DNA of 64,000 bases, from the NCBI RefSeq assembly GCF_003058325.1, contig NZ_CP028843.1, positions 6,243,001 through 6,307,000 on the forward strand. The letters run 5' to 3'. The number at the start of each line of letters is the position of its first letter. The first letter of the stretch is position 1. The stretch is from Methylobacterium currus. Lineage in GTDB: Bacteria > Pseudomonadota > Alphaproteobacteria > Rhizobiales > Beijerinckiaceae. Below the pieces are notes generated by a model that worked only from the letters and a program-made list of their open reading frames with translations, was not told where the DNA came from and did no database searches. The position numbers and the translations under genes were made by a program. Positions 9,557-17,315 of the stretch are shown piece after piece.

Positions 9557-10945
9557 TCAGACGAGGTAGTCGTGGAAGGTGAAGTGCTTGGCGCCGTTAT
9601 CGGCCAAGGTCAGGTGCGCGCTCGGGACGTTCTGGTCGTGATAGGTCGCGCTGTCGACGTAGAGGTTGCGATCCTTCGCGTCGGTCCCGCCCCACGCATC
9701 GTTGAGGAACTTGACCGCCACGTCGTGGTTGCCCTGGCCCCAGTCGCCGCGCACCGAGATCAGATCGGACTGGCCGGCGCTGTGCAGGGACTTCGCGGTC
9801 TGGATCCCGCCGATCTGCTTGCCGTCCACCGAGATGGTGTACTGCGCGTTGCCGTTATAGGCGTCCTGGCTGATCTTGAGCAGCAGCTGGTCGGAGCCGC
9901 TGCCGACGCTGACGCTCGGCTGCGCGGTGCTGCCGGTCGACGGGGTGGCCACGGGGGTCGGGGCCGGGGTCGTGACCGGCGCGGTGACGACCGGGGTCGT
10001 CGTGGCGGGCGTGCTCGGCACGCTGTGGTCGCCGCCGCCGGCCGGGGTCGCGGCGGTGTTGTTCGTCACCATCTCGAGGTGCGAACGGATCGCGCCCATG
10101 TCCTTGAACAGGTTGTCGGCCTGGGTCTGGCTCACGCCCTGCTCGAGATAGGCGAGCTGCATCGTGTTCGGGCCGGCCGTGTCGGTGACGTAGCCGCCGT
10201 AGTTCTGGTAGGCCTTGGCCAGCGCCATGCCCTCGGCCGTGGTGATGCCGATCTTGGTCAGGTCGACGTCCTTCGGGATCGCGAACAGCGAGCCGAGCGG
10301 GATGCTGCCCGAATAGCTGCCGCTGAAGCTGTCGGCGGTGGTCGCCGGCCAGACATAGGGCGTGCTGCTGGAGCCGGCCTGGGTGGTCGAGATCGCCATC
10401 GCCACGGCGTGGTCGATGTGGCCCGCATCGAGGTCCGCCTTCTGGACCACGCCGCCCATCAGCGACATGCCGGCGGCGCGGATGCCCTCGTGCGCGCCCG
10501 GCACGTTGGCGATGCCGTCACTCGTCACCGTGTTCTCGACGACGAGGTTGGCGTGGTAGTTGTTGGTGCCGGTCTTCGAACCGAGCCAGGTCTCGATGTA
10601 GTGCTGGCCGTCCTCCGAGACGATGATCGCCCAGCCGTCGCCGGTCTTGAACTGCACGTCGGTCGGCGTCCGCATCTGGAACGTGCCACCCATCGACGGG
10701 GTGTTGCCGAAGGTCCAGTCGGCGTTGGTGCCGCGGCTGTCATAGTTCCAGGTCGCCATCGGGTCGGTCGACTTGGCCTGATAGATCGGGATCGCGTCCT
10801 GGCCGATCCAGGTGTTCACGCCGGCCTGGTGCTGGATGGAGGCGGTCTGCGCTCCGGATGCAGCCTGGAACTGGGCGTTCGACCCAATCGGGGTGTTCCA
10901 AATGCTGCTCGGCGCAAAAGGCTGCGCGACCGTTTCATAAGCCAT
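9557..10945 (-). CDS. Secreted protein with C-terminal CBM60-like carbohydrate-binding domain; likely type I secretion substrate
   Basis: 462 aa with no Sec signal; it begins MAYETVAQPFAPSSIWNTPI. The N-terminal domain (about 1-290) has repeated Trp, Asn and Gly-rich segments (SSIWNTP, DGWAIIV, HYIETWLGS, YHANLVVENT). It resembles hypothetical bacterial secreted proteins whose catalytic role I cannot name. A Thr/Pro/Val linker follows (about 300-345, TTPVVTAPVTTPAPTPV). The last about 110 residues match the calcium-dependent xylan-binding CBM60 pattern: LLLKISQDAYNGNAQY, ISVDGKQIGG, and FLNDAWGG with RNLYVDSATY. The C terminus, HFTFHDYLV, fits an uncleaved type I export signal. The exporter genes lie directly downstream. 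No RTX repeats are present. Binding of a plant or self glycan is an inference. Confidence 0.8.
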   Translation of the reverse strand: MAYETVAQPFAPSSIWNTPIGSNAQFQAASGAQTASIQHQAGVNTWIGQDAIPIYQAKSTDPMATWNYDSRGTNADWTFGNTPSMGGTFQMRTPTDVQFKTGDGWAIIVSEDGQHYIETWLGSKTGTNNYHANLVVENTVTSDGIANVPGAHEGIRAAGMSLMGGVVQKADLDAGHIDHAVAMAISTTQAGSSSTPYVWPATTADSFSGSYSGSIPLGSLFAIPKDVDLTKIGITTAEGMALAKAYQNYGGYVTDTAGPNTMQLAYLEQGVSQTQADNLFKDMGAIRSHLEMVTNNTAATPAGGGDHSVPSTPATTTPVVTAPVTTPAPTPVATPSTGSTAQPSVSVGSGSDQLLLKISQDAYNGNAQYTISVDGKQIGGIQTAKSLHSAGQSDLISVRGDWGQGNHDVAVKFLNDAWGGTDAKDRNLYVDSATYHDQNVPSAHLTLADNGAKHFTFHDYLV

Positions 10946-11772
10946 GTATCACTTCCAGATCTGTGGATAGGATGCCGGGCCGCAGGACGCGGCGGCATGG
11001 ATGCGTCATCGTGAGAAGATCAGCGCCCGTTCGGAAGCTGATCCGATGTGCGAGGCGGACAATAAGTAGCAATGTTTGGCTGTCAAGCCTGTGTTAATCA
11101 ATGAAGTCTTGCCGATACTTTGTCAAATAATCCTGCAACAAGCCAGATTGCAGCCGGTGATTCGCCGATTATCGATCGAAAAATTTGCGCAGTGAATGGC
11201 AACCCGGCCGGCATCCGGATGTCGCCGCGGCAAGAGATTGGTCCCGGCAACTCTCGCCACCATGATGCGGTGCAGCAACTCGGCCGTATTGTGAGAGCGG
11301 GGATTGGTCGGCACAGCTATCGGATAATCCGCGACTGGCGCCGTACATAAGATGAATGATCGTCCCGATATGAGACATGCCTTGGCGACCGGCGATGAGA
11401 GCCGGTGTTGAGGACCGCGAAGTCGCACATCGATTGTGCGGAGCCGCGGCTCTCGGCAGACCATCCCGGCCGCGGCTGCAGACGGCCCGGCCTCGACGAC
11501 TTGGCGGGCAAAGACCAAGCCAGGATCGATACCTGGCACGACTTTCGAAAACTGCCCTATCCTTCGCGCCACGCAGGTCTGCCCCGTCGCGGCCTGCCGG
11601 CGACACAAGCACCTCGCGGACCAATCGTGAAGTACCCTCAGAAGGCGTAGGCGAAAGTTGTCGTCCGCCCCGAAAGGGTGTGTCCGCAGCCGGCCTATGG
11701 CTCCTTCCACAATCCAGATCCGAATGTGACAGTGCCGTTCACCGCGAATCTTTCTTGTCGAAAGCAGACGCC
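10946..11772. promoter_or_regulatory. Large divergent intergenic region between the two secreted-protein genes
   Basis: 827 bp separate two divergent start codons. The part from about 11040 to 11350 is clearly less GC-rich than the surroundings. Open frames of up to 195 codons cross it, but they have no recognisable domain, poor codon bias and no ribosome-binding site, so I treat them as non-coding. It most likely holds the promoters and long 5' leaders of the genes at 10945 and 11773. I could not pin down a specific operator. Confidence 0.5.
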
Positions 11773-14700
11773 ATGCTCTATTCCGACGAGACGACCGTCG
11801 ATCCGGCGCTCAATCCCGTCCAAACCGGCGGCAATGCATCGTCCTCGATGCCGGAAGCGATCGAACCGCCGGCCGCGAGCAAGGCGGCGGAGGAGGATCC
11901 GGCCTCTGCCAGCCGGGTCGCGACGCTTCTCGGTGCGACGCCCGTCGGATCGAGCGGCACGCCCGATGCGGCGGCCTCTGCACAGACCATTCAGGACCTT
12001 ACAGTAAAGTCGGGCCCGTCGGCGGCATCGAACGCGATCTTCTGCTGCGGCACGTGCGGCTACGTGAATTGCCCGACGCGGATCCTCGATCTGCCGTCCA
12101 GCACCATCCTGTCGGCGAGCGGGCAATTGCCCGGCTACGGCAGCAGCGCCCCGATGGGCGCCGTCACCACCCTGCCCGGCGGGGCCGAGACCGCTACGAC
12201 CGGCCCGTCCAAGTCCCAGATCGCTAAGCTGAGCGGACCGATCACGACGGCGGTGGCCCCGGCGAAGTCCACCACCAACACCCTGACGGCCAGCTCGCTC
12301 ACCGGCACCGCCACCGCCTCGACCACCAACAAGATCGTCCTGGAGAACCAGAAGGTCGGCAATCCGGTCAGCGAGTGGGGCATCGACGGGTCGGGCAGCG
12401 ACAACATCGAGGGTTTCGCCACCGACATCAGCACGAATGTCGGCAAGACAGTCAACTTCAAGATCAACACCAATTCGAACAACTACCGGATCGACATCTA
12501 TCGGCTCGGCTATTACGGCGGTCTCGGTGCGCGCAAGATCGACACGCTCCAGCATACCGGGGTGCAGAACCAGCCGACGCCGCTGCGCGACGCGGCGACC
12601 GGCCTGGTCGATGCCGGCAACTGGTCGATCTCGGCCTCGTGGACCGTGCCGACGGACGCAGTCTCGGGCGTCTACATCGCCAAGCTGACACGCCAGGACG
12701 GTGTGGCCGGCGAGAACGAGATCCCGTTCATCGTCCGGGACGATGCGAGCCACAGCGACGTCATCTTCCAGACCTCGGACCAGACCTGGCAGGCCTACAA
12801 CCCCTGGGGCGGCGCCAACTTCTACGGCGGCAACGGCCCGGCGACCGGCCAGGGCGCGGGCCGCGCCTACGCGGTGAGCTACAACCGGCCGATCACCACC
12901 CGCGGCGGCACCCTCGCGGCCGGTCCGCAGGACTACATCTACGGCGCCGAGTTCCCGGCGATCATGTGGCTGGAGCAGAACGGCTACGACGTCTCGTACA
13001 TGGCGGGCGTCGATGCCGACCGCAACGGCGCGTTGCTCAAGAATCACAAGATGTATCTCGATGTCGGTCACGACGAATACTGGTCTGGCCCGCAGCGCGA
13101 CAACGTCGAGGCGGCGCGTGACGCCGGCGTCAACCTCGCGTTCTGGAGCGGCAACGAGGTCTATTGGCGCACGCGGTTTGCCAACAGCATCAGCAGCGAC
13201 GCTACGCCGTACCGCACGCTGGTCTCCTACAAGGAGACCTGGGGCAGCAACCAGAACCTCGACCCGACCAACCAGTGGACCGGCACCTGGCGCGATCCCC
13301 GTGGGCCGGCCGGCACGATCGGCAACAATGACCCCGAGAATGCCCTCACGGGCACGATCTTCCAGGTTGACGCCTACGTCCTCGACACCATCACGGTGCC
13401 GTACGACGACGCCAACCAGCGCTTCTGGCGCAACACCAGCATCGCCAACCTGCAGCCGGGCCAGACCGCCTCGCTGAACAAGAACTATCTCGGCTACGAG
13501 TGGGACGAGGCGCCCGACAACGCCAGCGCGCCGGCCGGGCTGGTGCGCCTGTCCTCGACCACGCTCGACGAGACGACCTATCTCCAGGATTACGGCAATA
13601 CCACCGGCAAGGGCACGGCGACCCACAGCCTGACGCTCTACCGCGCCCCGAGCGGCGCCCTCGTGTTCGGGGCCGGCACCGTCTACTGGTCCTGGGGCCT
13701 GTCGGCCAACCACGACAACGAGGCGACGCCGACCGATCCGCGGATCCAGCAGGCGATGGTCAACCTGCTCGCCGACATGGGCGTGCAGCCGGGCACCCTC
13801 GACCCGAACCTCAAAGCCGCCAGCGCCTCGACCGACCACACCGCGCCGACCTCGACCGTCACCACGCCGACCACCGGGTCCAGCGTGACGGCCTTCACCC
13901 CGGTCACGATCACCGGCACCGCGACGGATGCCGGCGGCGGCGTGGTCGCGGGCGTCGAGGTCTCGACCGACAACGGCGTCACCTGGCGTGCGGCAAAGGG
14001 CGACGAGAACTGGAGCTACACCTTCGCGCCGCAGGTCGCCGGGACCTACCAGATCCGCACCCGGGCCACCGACGACAGCGTCAACCTGGAGACGCCGTCG
14101 GCCGGGCGCAGCCTGACGGTGACGGCCTCACCGTCCCTCACCCTGTTTCCCGGCTCGGCGAAGCCCACGGTCACCAACACCGTCGACAGCACCCCGGTCG
14201 AGCTCGGGCTGAAGTTCCAGAGTTCCACCGCCGGCACGATCAGCGGCATCCGCTTCTACAAGAGCACCCAGGATCGCGGCGTCCATGTCGGAACGCTGTG
14301 GTCGAGCACCGGGCAGAAGCTCGCCACCGTGACCTTCACCAACGAGACCACGGATGGCTGGCAGACCGCCACCTTCTCCAACCCGGTCCCCATCACCGCG
14401 GGCACGACCTACACCGCCTCGTACTACTCGACGCTCGGGCATTACTCGAGCGACGTGAACTACTTCAACAATACCGTCACCAGCGGCCCGCTCACCGGCA
14501 GCAACGGCGTCTACGCCTATAGCAGCACGAGCCAGTTTCCGACCCAGAGCTTCAACAACACCAATTTCTGGGTCGACGTGCTGTTCAATTCCGGCGGCAC
14601 CACGACGAACCAGGCCCCGACCGCCGTCAACGACAGCGGCCTGTCGGTGACGCAGAGCACCGCCACGACCATCGCGACCTCGGCCCTGCTCGCCAACGAC

Positions 14701-16965
14701 ACCGACCCGAACGGCGATCCGCTGACGGTGACGGGCGTCAGTGCTCCCACCAACGGCACCGTCTCGCTCAACAGCCAGGCCGCCACCATCACGTTCACGC
14801 CGACCACGGGCTACACCGGTCCGGCCGGCTTCACCTACACGATCTCGGACGGGCGCGGCGGCACCTCGTCGGCGAACGTCGCGCTGACGGTGTCGGCGCC
14901 GGGCACCGCCCCGGTCAGCCTGTTCTCGTCCTCGGCGACCCCGGCGGTCGCCAACGAGAGCGACGCCAGTTCGGTCGAGCTCGGCGTGAAGTTCCAGTCC
15001 TCCAGCTCCGGCACGGTCAGCGCGATCAAGTTCTACAAGGGCAGCCAGAACACCGGCACCCATACCGGCACGCTGTGGTCGAGCACCGGCCAGGTGCTCG
15101 CCACCGCGACCTTCACCGGCGAGACGGCGAGCGGCTGGCAGACCGCCACCTTCTCGAGCCCGGTCGCGCTGACGGCGGGCGCCACCTACACCGCCTCCTA
15201 CCACACCAATACCGGGCATTACTCGACGACGACCAACGGCTTCTCGAGCGCGGTGACGAACGGGCCGCTCACGGCGCCGTCCGCCGGCAACGGCGTCTAC
15301 GCCTATGGCGGCTCCAGCCTGTTCCCGACCAACACCTTCCAGAACACCAATTACTGGGTCGACGTCGTCTTCAACCCGGGCGGCACCGCCGCCAACCAGC
15401 CGCCGACCGCCGTCAACGACACCGGGCCGGCGGTGACGCAGAACACTGCCGTCACCTTCTCGACCTCGACCTTGCTCGCCAACGACACCGACCCGAACGG
15501 CGACACGCTGACGGTGACGAGCGTCAGCGGCGCCACCAACGGCACCGTCGCGCTCAACACCACCAACGCCACCGTCACCTTCACGCCGACGACCGGCTAC
15601 ACGGGCGCCGCCGGCTTCACCTACGCGATCTCGGACGGGCGCGGCGGCACCTCATCGGCGAGCGTGGCCCTGACGGTATCGGCGCCGGGCACCGCCCCGG
15701 TCAGCCTGTTCTCGTCCTCGGCGACCCCGGCGGCGACCAACACCAACGACACCAGCCCGGTCGAGCTCGGGGTGAAGTTCCAGAGTTCCAGTGCCGGCAC
15801 GGTCAGCGCGATCAAGTTCTACAAGGGCACCCAGGATACCGGGACCCATACCGGCACGCTGTGGTCGAGCACGGGCCAGGCGCTCGCCACCGCGACCTTC
15901 ACCGGCGAGAGCGCGAGCGGCTGGCAGACCGCCACCTTCTCGAGCCCGGTGACGCTGACGCCCGGCGCGACCTACACCGCCTCCTACCACACCAATGCCG
16001 GCCGCTACTCGACCACCGCCAACGGCTTCTCGAGCGCGGTGACCAACGGACCGCTCACCGCGCCGTCCGCCGGCAACGGCGTCTACGCCTATGGCGGCTC
16101 CAGCCTGTTCCCGACCAACACCTTCCAGAACACCAACTACTGGGTCGACGTCGTCTTCAACCCGAATAGCAGCGCCACCAACCAGGCCCCGACCGCGGTC
16201 AACGACACCGGCCCGGCGGTGACGAGGAACACCCCCGTCACCTTCTCGACCTCGACGCTTCTCGCCAACGACACCGACCCGAACGGCGATCCCCTGACGG
16301 TGACGAGCGTCAGTACTCCCACCAACGGCACCGTCGCGCTCAACACGACCAATTCCACCATCACCTTCACGCCGACCGCCAACTACACGGGCTCGGCCGG
16401 CTTCAGCTACGCGATCTCGGACGGGCGCGGCGGCACCTCGTCGGCGAGCGTGGCCCTGACGGTGCTCGCGCCCAGCACCGGCTCGGTCAGCCTGTTCTCG
16501 TCCTCGGCGACCCCGGCGGCGACCAATACCAACGACCTCAACCCGGTCGAGCTCGGGGTGCAGTTCCAGGCCTCCAGCGCCGGCACGGTCAGCGCGGTCA
16601 AGTTCTACAAGGGCACCCAGGATACCGGGACCCATACCGGCACGCTGTGGTCGAGCACCGGGCAGAAGCTCGCCACCGCGACCTTCACCAACGAGACCGC
16701 GAGCGGCTGGCAGACCGCCACCTTCTCGAACCCGGTCGCGCTCACCCCGGGCGCCACCTACACGGCGTCCTACCACACCAATACCGGCCGCTACTCGCAG
16801 ACCGCCAACGGCTTTGCCAGCGCGGTGACGAGCGGTCCGCTCACCGCGCCGTCCGCCGGCAATGGCGTCTATGCCTACGGGAGCACCAGCCTGCTCCCGA
16901 CCAACACCTTCAACAAGACGAATTACTGGGTCGACGTCGTCTTCAACCCGTCGGCGGCCGCGTAA
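11773..16965 (+). CDS. Giant secreted protein: DMFase-beta-like domain with four DUF4082 and three cadherin/Big-like repeats
   Basis: 1730 aa with no Sec signal. The N-terminal about 185 residues are Ala/Ser/Thr-rich and contain a Cys cluster, CCGTCGYVNC (91-100). Residues about 187-680 match the N,N-dimethylformamidase beta-subunit-like fold (IDIYRLGYYGG, YNPWGGANFYGG, DVGHDEYWSG, FWSGNEVYWRTRF). An Ig-like module follows (about 690-785). DUF4082 modules (VELGVKFQSSSAGTVSAIKF, TYTASYHTN, FWVDVLF) lie at about 790-941, 1048-1203, 1310-1465 and 1572-1730. They alternate with three VCBS/cadherin-like modules (ANDTDPNGDPLTV, FTYTISDGRGGTSS) at about 947-1045, 1208-1307 and 1470-1567. RTX repeats are absent. 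The exporter genes follow directly. The ATG at 11773 was chosen because upstream sequence lacks coding character. Whether the enzyme-like domain is active is unknown. Confidence 0.88.
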   Translation: MLYSDETTVDPALNPVQTGGNASSSMPEAIEPPAASKAAEEDPASASRVATLLGATPVGSSGTPDAAASAQTIQDLTVKSGPSAASNAIFCCGTCGYVNCPTRILDLPSSTILSASGQLPGYGSSAPMGAVTTLPGGAETATTGPSKSQIAKLSGPITTAVAPAKSTTNTLTASSLTGTATASTTNKIVLENQKVGNPVSEWGIDGSGSDNIEGFATDISTNVGKTVNFKINTNSNNYRIDIYRLGYYGGLGARKIDTLQHTGVQNQPTPLRDAATGLVDAGNWSISASWTVPTDAVSGVYIAKLTRQDGVAGENEIPFIVRDDASHSDVIFQTSDQTWQAYNPWGGANFYGGNGPATGQGAGRAYAVSYNRPITTRGGTLAAGPQDYIYGAEFPAIMWLEQNGYDVSYMAGVDADRNGALLKNHKMYLDVGHDEYWSGPQRDNVEAARDAGVNLAFWSGNEVYWRTRFANSISSDATPYRTLVSYKETWGSNQNLDPTNQWTGTWRDPRGPAGTIGNNDPENALTGTIFQVDAYVLDTITVPYDDANQRFWRNTSIANLQPGQTASLNKNYLGYEWDEAPDNASAPAGLVRLSSTTLDETTYLQDYGNTTGKGTATHSLTLYRAPSGALVFGAGTVYWSWGLSANHDNEATPTDPRIQQAMVNLLADMGVQPGTLDPNLKAASASTDHTAPTSTVTTPTTGSSVTAFTPVTITGTATDAGGGVVAGVEVSTDNGVTWRAAKGDENWSYTFAPQVAGTYQIRTRATDDSVNLETPSAGRSLTVTASPSLTLFPGSAKPTVTNTVDSTPVELGLKFQSSTAGTISGIRFYKSTQDRGVHVGTLWSSTGQKLATVTFTNETTDGWQTATFSNPVPITAGTTYTASYYSTLGHYSSDVNYFNNTVTSGPLTGSNGVYAYSSTSQFPTQSFNNTNFWVDVLFNSGGTTTNQAPTAVNDSGLSVTQSTATTIATSALLANDTDPNGDPLTVTGVSAPTNGTVSLNSQAATITFTPTTGYTGPAGFTYTISDGRGGTSSANVALTVSAPGTAPVSLFSSSATPAVANESDASSVELGVKFQSSSSGTVSAIKFYKGSQNTGTHTGTLWSSTGQVLATATFTGETASGWQTATFSSPVALTAGATYTASYHTNTGHYSTTTNGFSSAVTNGPLTAPSAGNGVYAYGGSSLFPTNTFQNTNYWVDVVFNPGGTAANQPPTAVNDTGPAVTQNTAVTFSTSTLLANDTDPNGDTLTVTSVSGATNGTVALNTTNATVTFTPTTGYTGAAGFTYAISDGRGGTSSASVALTVSAPGTAPVSLFSSSATPAATNTNDTSPVELGVKFQSSSAGTVSAIKFYKGTQDTGTHTGTLWSSTGQALATATFTGESASGWQTATFSSPVTLTPGATYTASYHTNAGRYSTTANGFSSAVTNGPLTAPSAGNGVYAYGGSSLFPTNTFQNTNYWVDVVFNPNSSATNQAPTAVNDTGPAVTRNTPVTFSTSTLLANDTDPNGDPLTVTSVSTPTNGTVALNTTNSTITFTPTANYTGSAGFSYAISDGRGGTSSASVALTVLAPSTGSVSLFSSSATPAATNTNDLNPVELGVQFQASSAGTVSAVKFYKGTQDTGTHTGTLWSSTGQKLATATFTNETASGWQTATFSNPVALTPGATYTASYHTNTGRYSQTANGFASAVTSGPLTAPSAGNGVYAYGSTSLLPTNTFNKTNYWVDVVFNPSAAA
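14140..16962 (+). repeat. 786-bp coding repeat (DUF4082 plus cadherin-like module)
   Basis: Three full module pairs plus a terminal DUF4082 copy make up the C-terminal half of the giant protein. The block beginning GTCAGCCTGTTCTCGTCC recurs at 14914, 15700 and 16486, exactly 786 bp apart. The later copies are nearly identical at DNA level over long stretches, whereas the first (14140) is more diverged. This suggests recent duplication or gene conversion. Confidence 0.9.
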
Positions 16966-16988
16966 ATCTTGCCCCAAGGAGATCATCC

Positions 16989-17288
16989 ATGATCACTGAA
17001 ACCTACACGGACGGCATCAGCGAGATCACCGTGACCGGCTCGATCGTCCGGGTCGACCTGATGAGCCTGTCGCCGTCCGAGCGCGACGCCAACGGCAACC
17101 CGGTGCCGGTTCTGCGCCAGCGCCTGATCCTGCCGGCCGACGCCTTCGCCAACGCCGCCGACCTGATGCAGCAGGTCAAGAACAGCCTGATCGAATCCGG
17201 CGTCATCCATCCGGGACAGCAGCCGAGGGACGCCGTGCCCTTCGCCGGCGCCCGCCCGGGCCGCAACACCTCGCCGAACTTCTCCTGA
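16989..17288 (+). CDS. Small protein between secreted protein and exporter genes, unknown function
   Basis: 99 aa, beginning MITETYTDGISEITVTGS. Predicted short beta strands (SEITVTGSIVRVDLMSL) come first. An amphipathic helix (ANAADLMQQVKNSLIESGVI) and a Pro/Gly/Arg-rich disordered tail follow. There is no signal peptide or membrane segment, so it should be cytoplasmic. The Shine-Dalgarno AAGGAG lies about 7 nt upstream of the ATG. It sits 23 bp after the giant protein gene and 27 bp before the ABC gene, clearly within one operon. Its position suggests a secretion chaperone or operon-specific regulator, but I recognise no family and do not claim a function. Confidence 0.8.
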   Translation: MITETYTDGISEITVTGSIVRVDLMSLSPSERDANGNPVPVLRQRLILPADAFANAADLMQQVKNSLIESGVIHPGQQPRDAVPFAGARPGRNTSPNFS

Positions 17289-17315
17289 TCCTCCCAGAAA
17301 AGCTTGGGCGCCGCC

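Noticed and set aside
11123..11710. 195-codon open frame on the minus strand between the two secreted-protein genes
   Set aside because: No recognisable domain, no ribosome-binding site, poor codon bias, and it overlaps the start region of the giant protein gene; GC-rich DNA yields such frames by chance.
14140..16962. CRISPR-like or mobile repeat array
   Set aside because: The periodicity is 786 bp and in frame with protein modules; there are no short repeats with unique spacers and no cas genes.
11773..16965. RTX (GGXGXDXXX) calcium repeats in the giant protein
   Set aside because: Gly-rich segments such as GRGGTSS belong to the cadherin/Big-like modules; no nonapeptide array is present.
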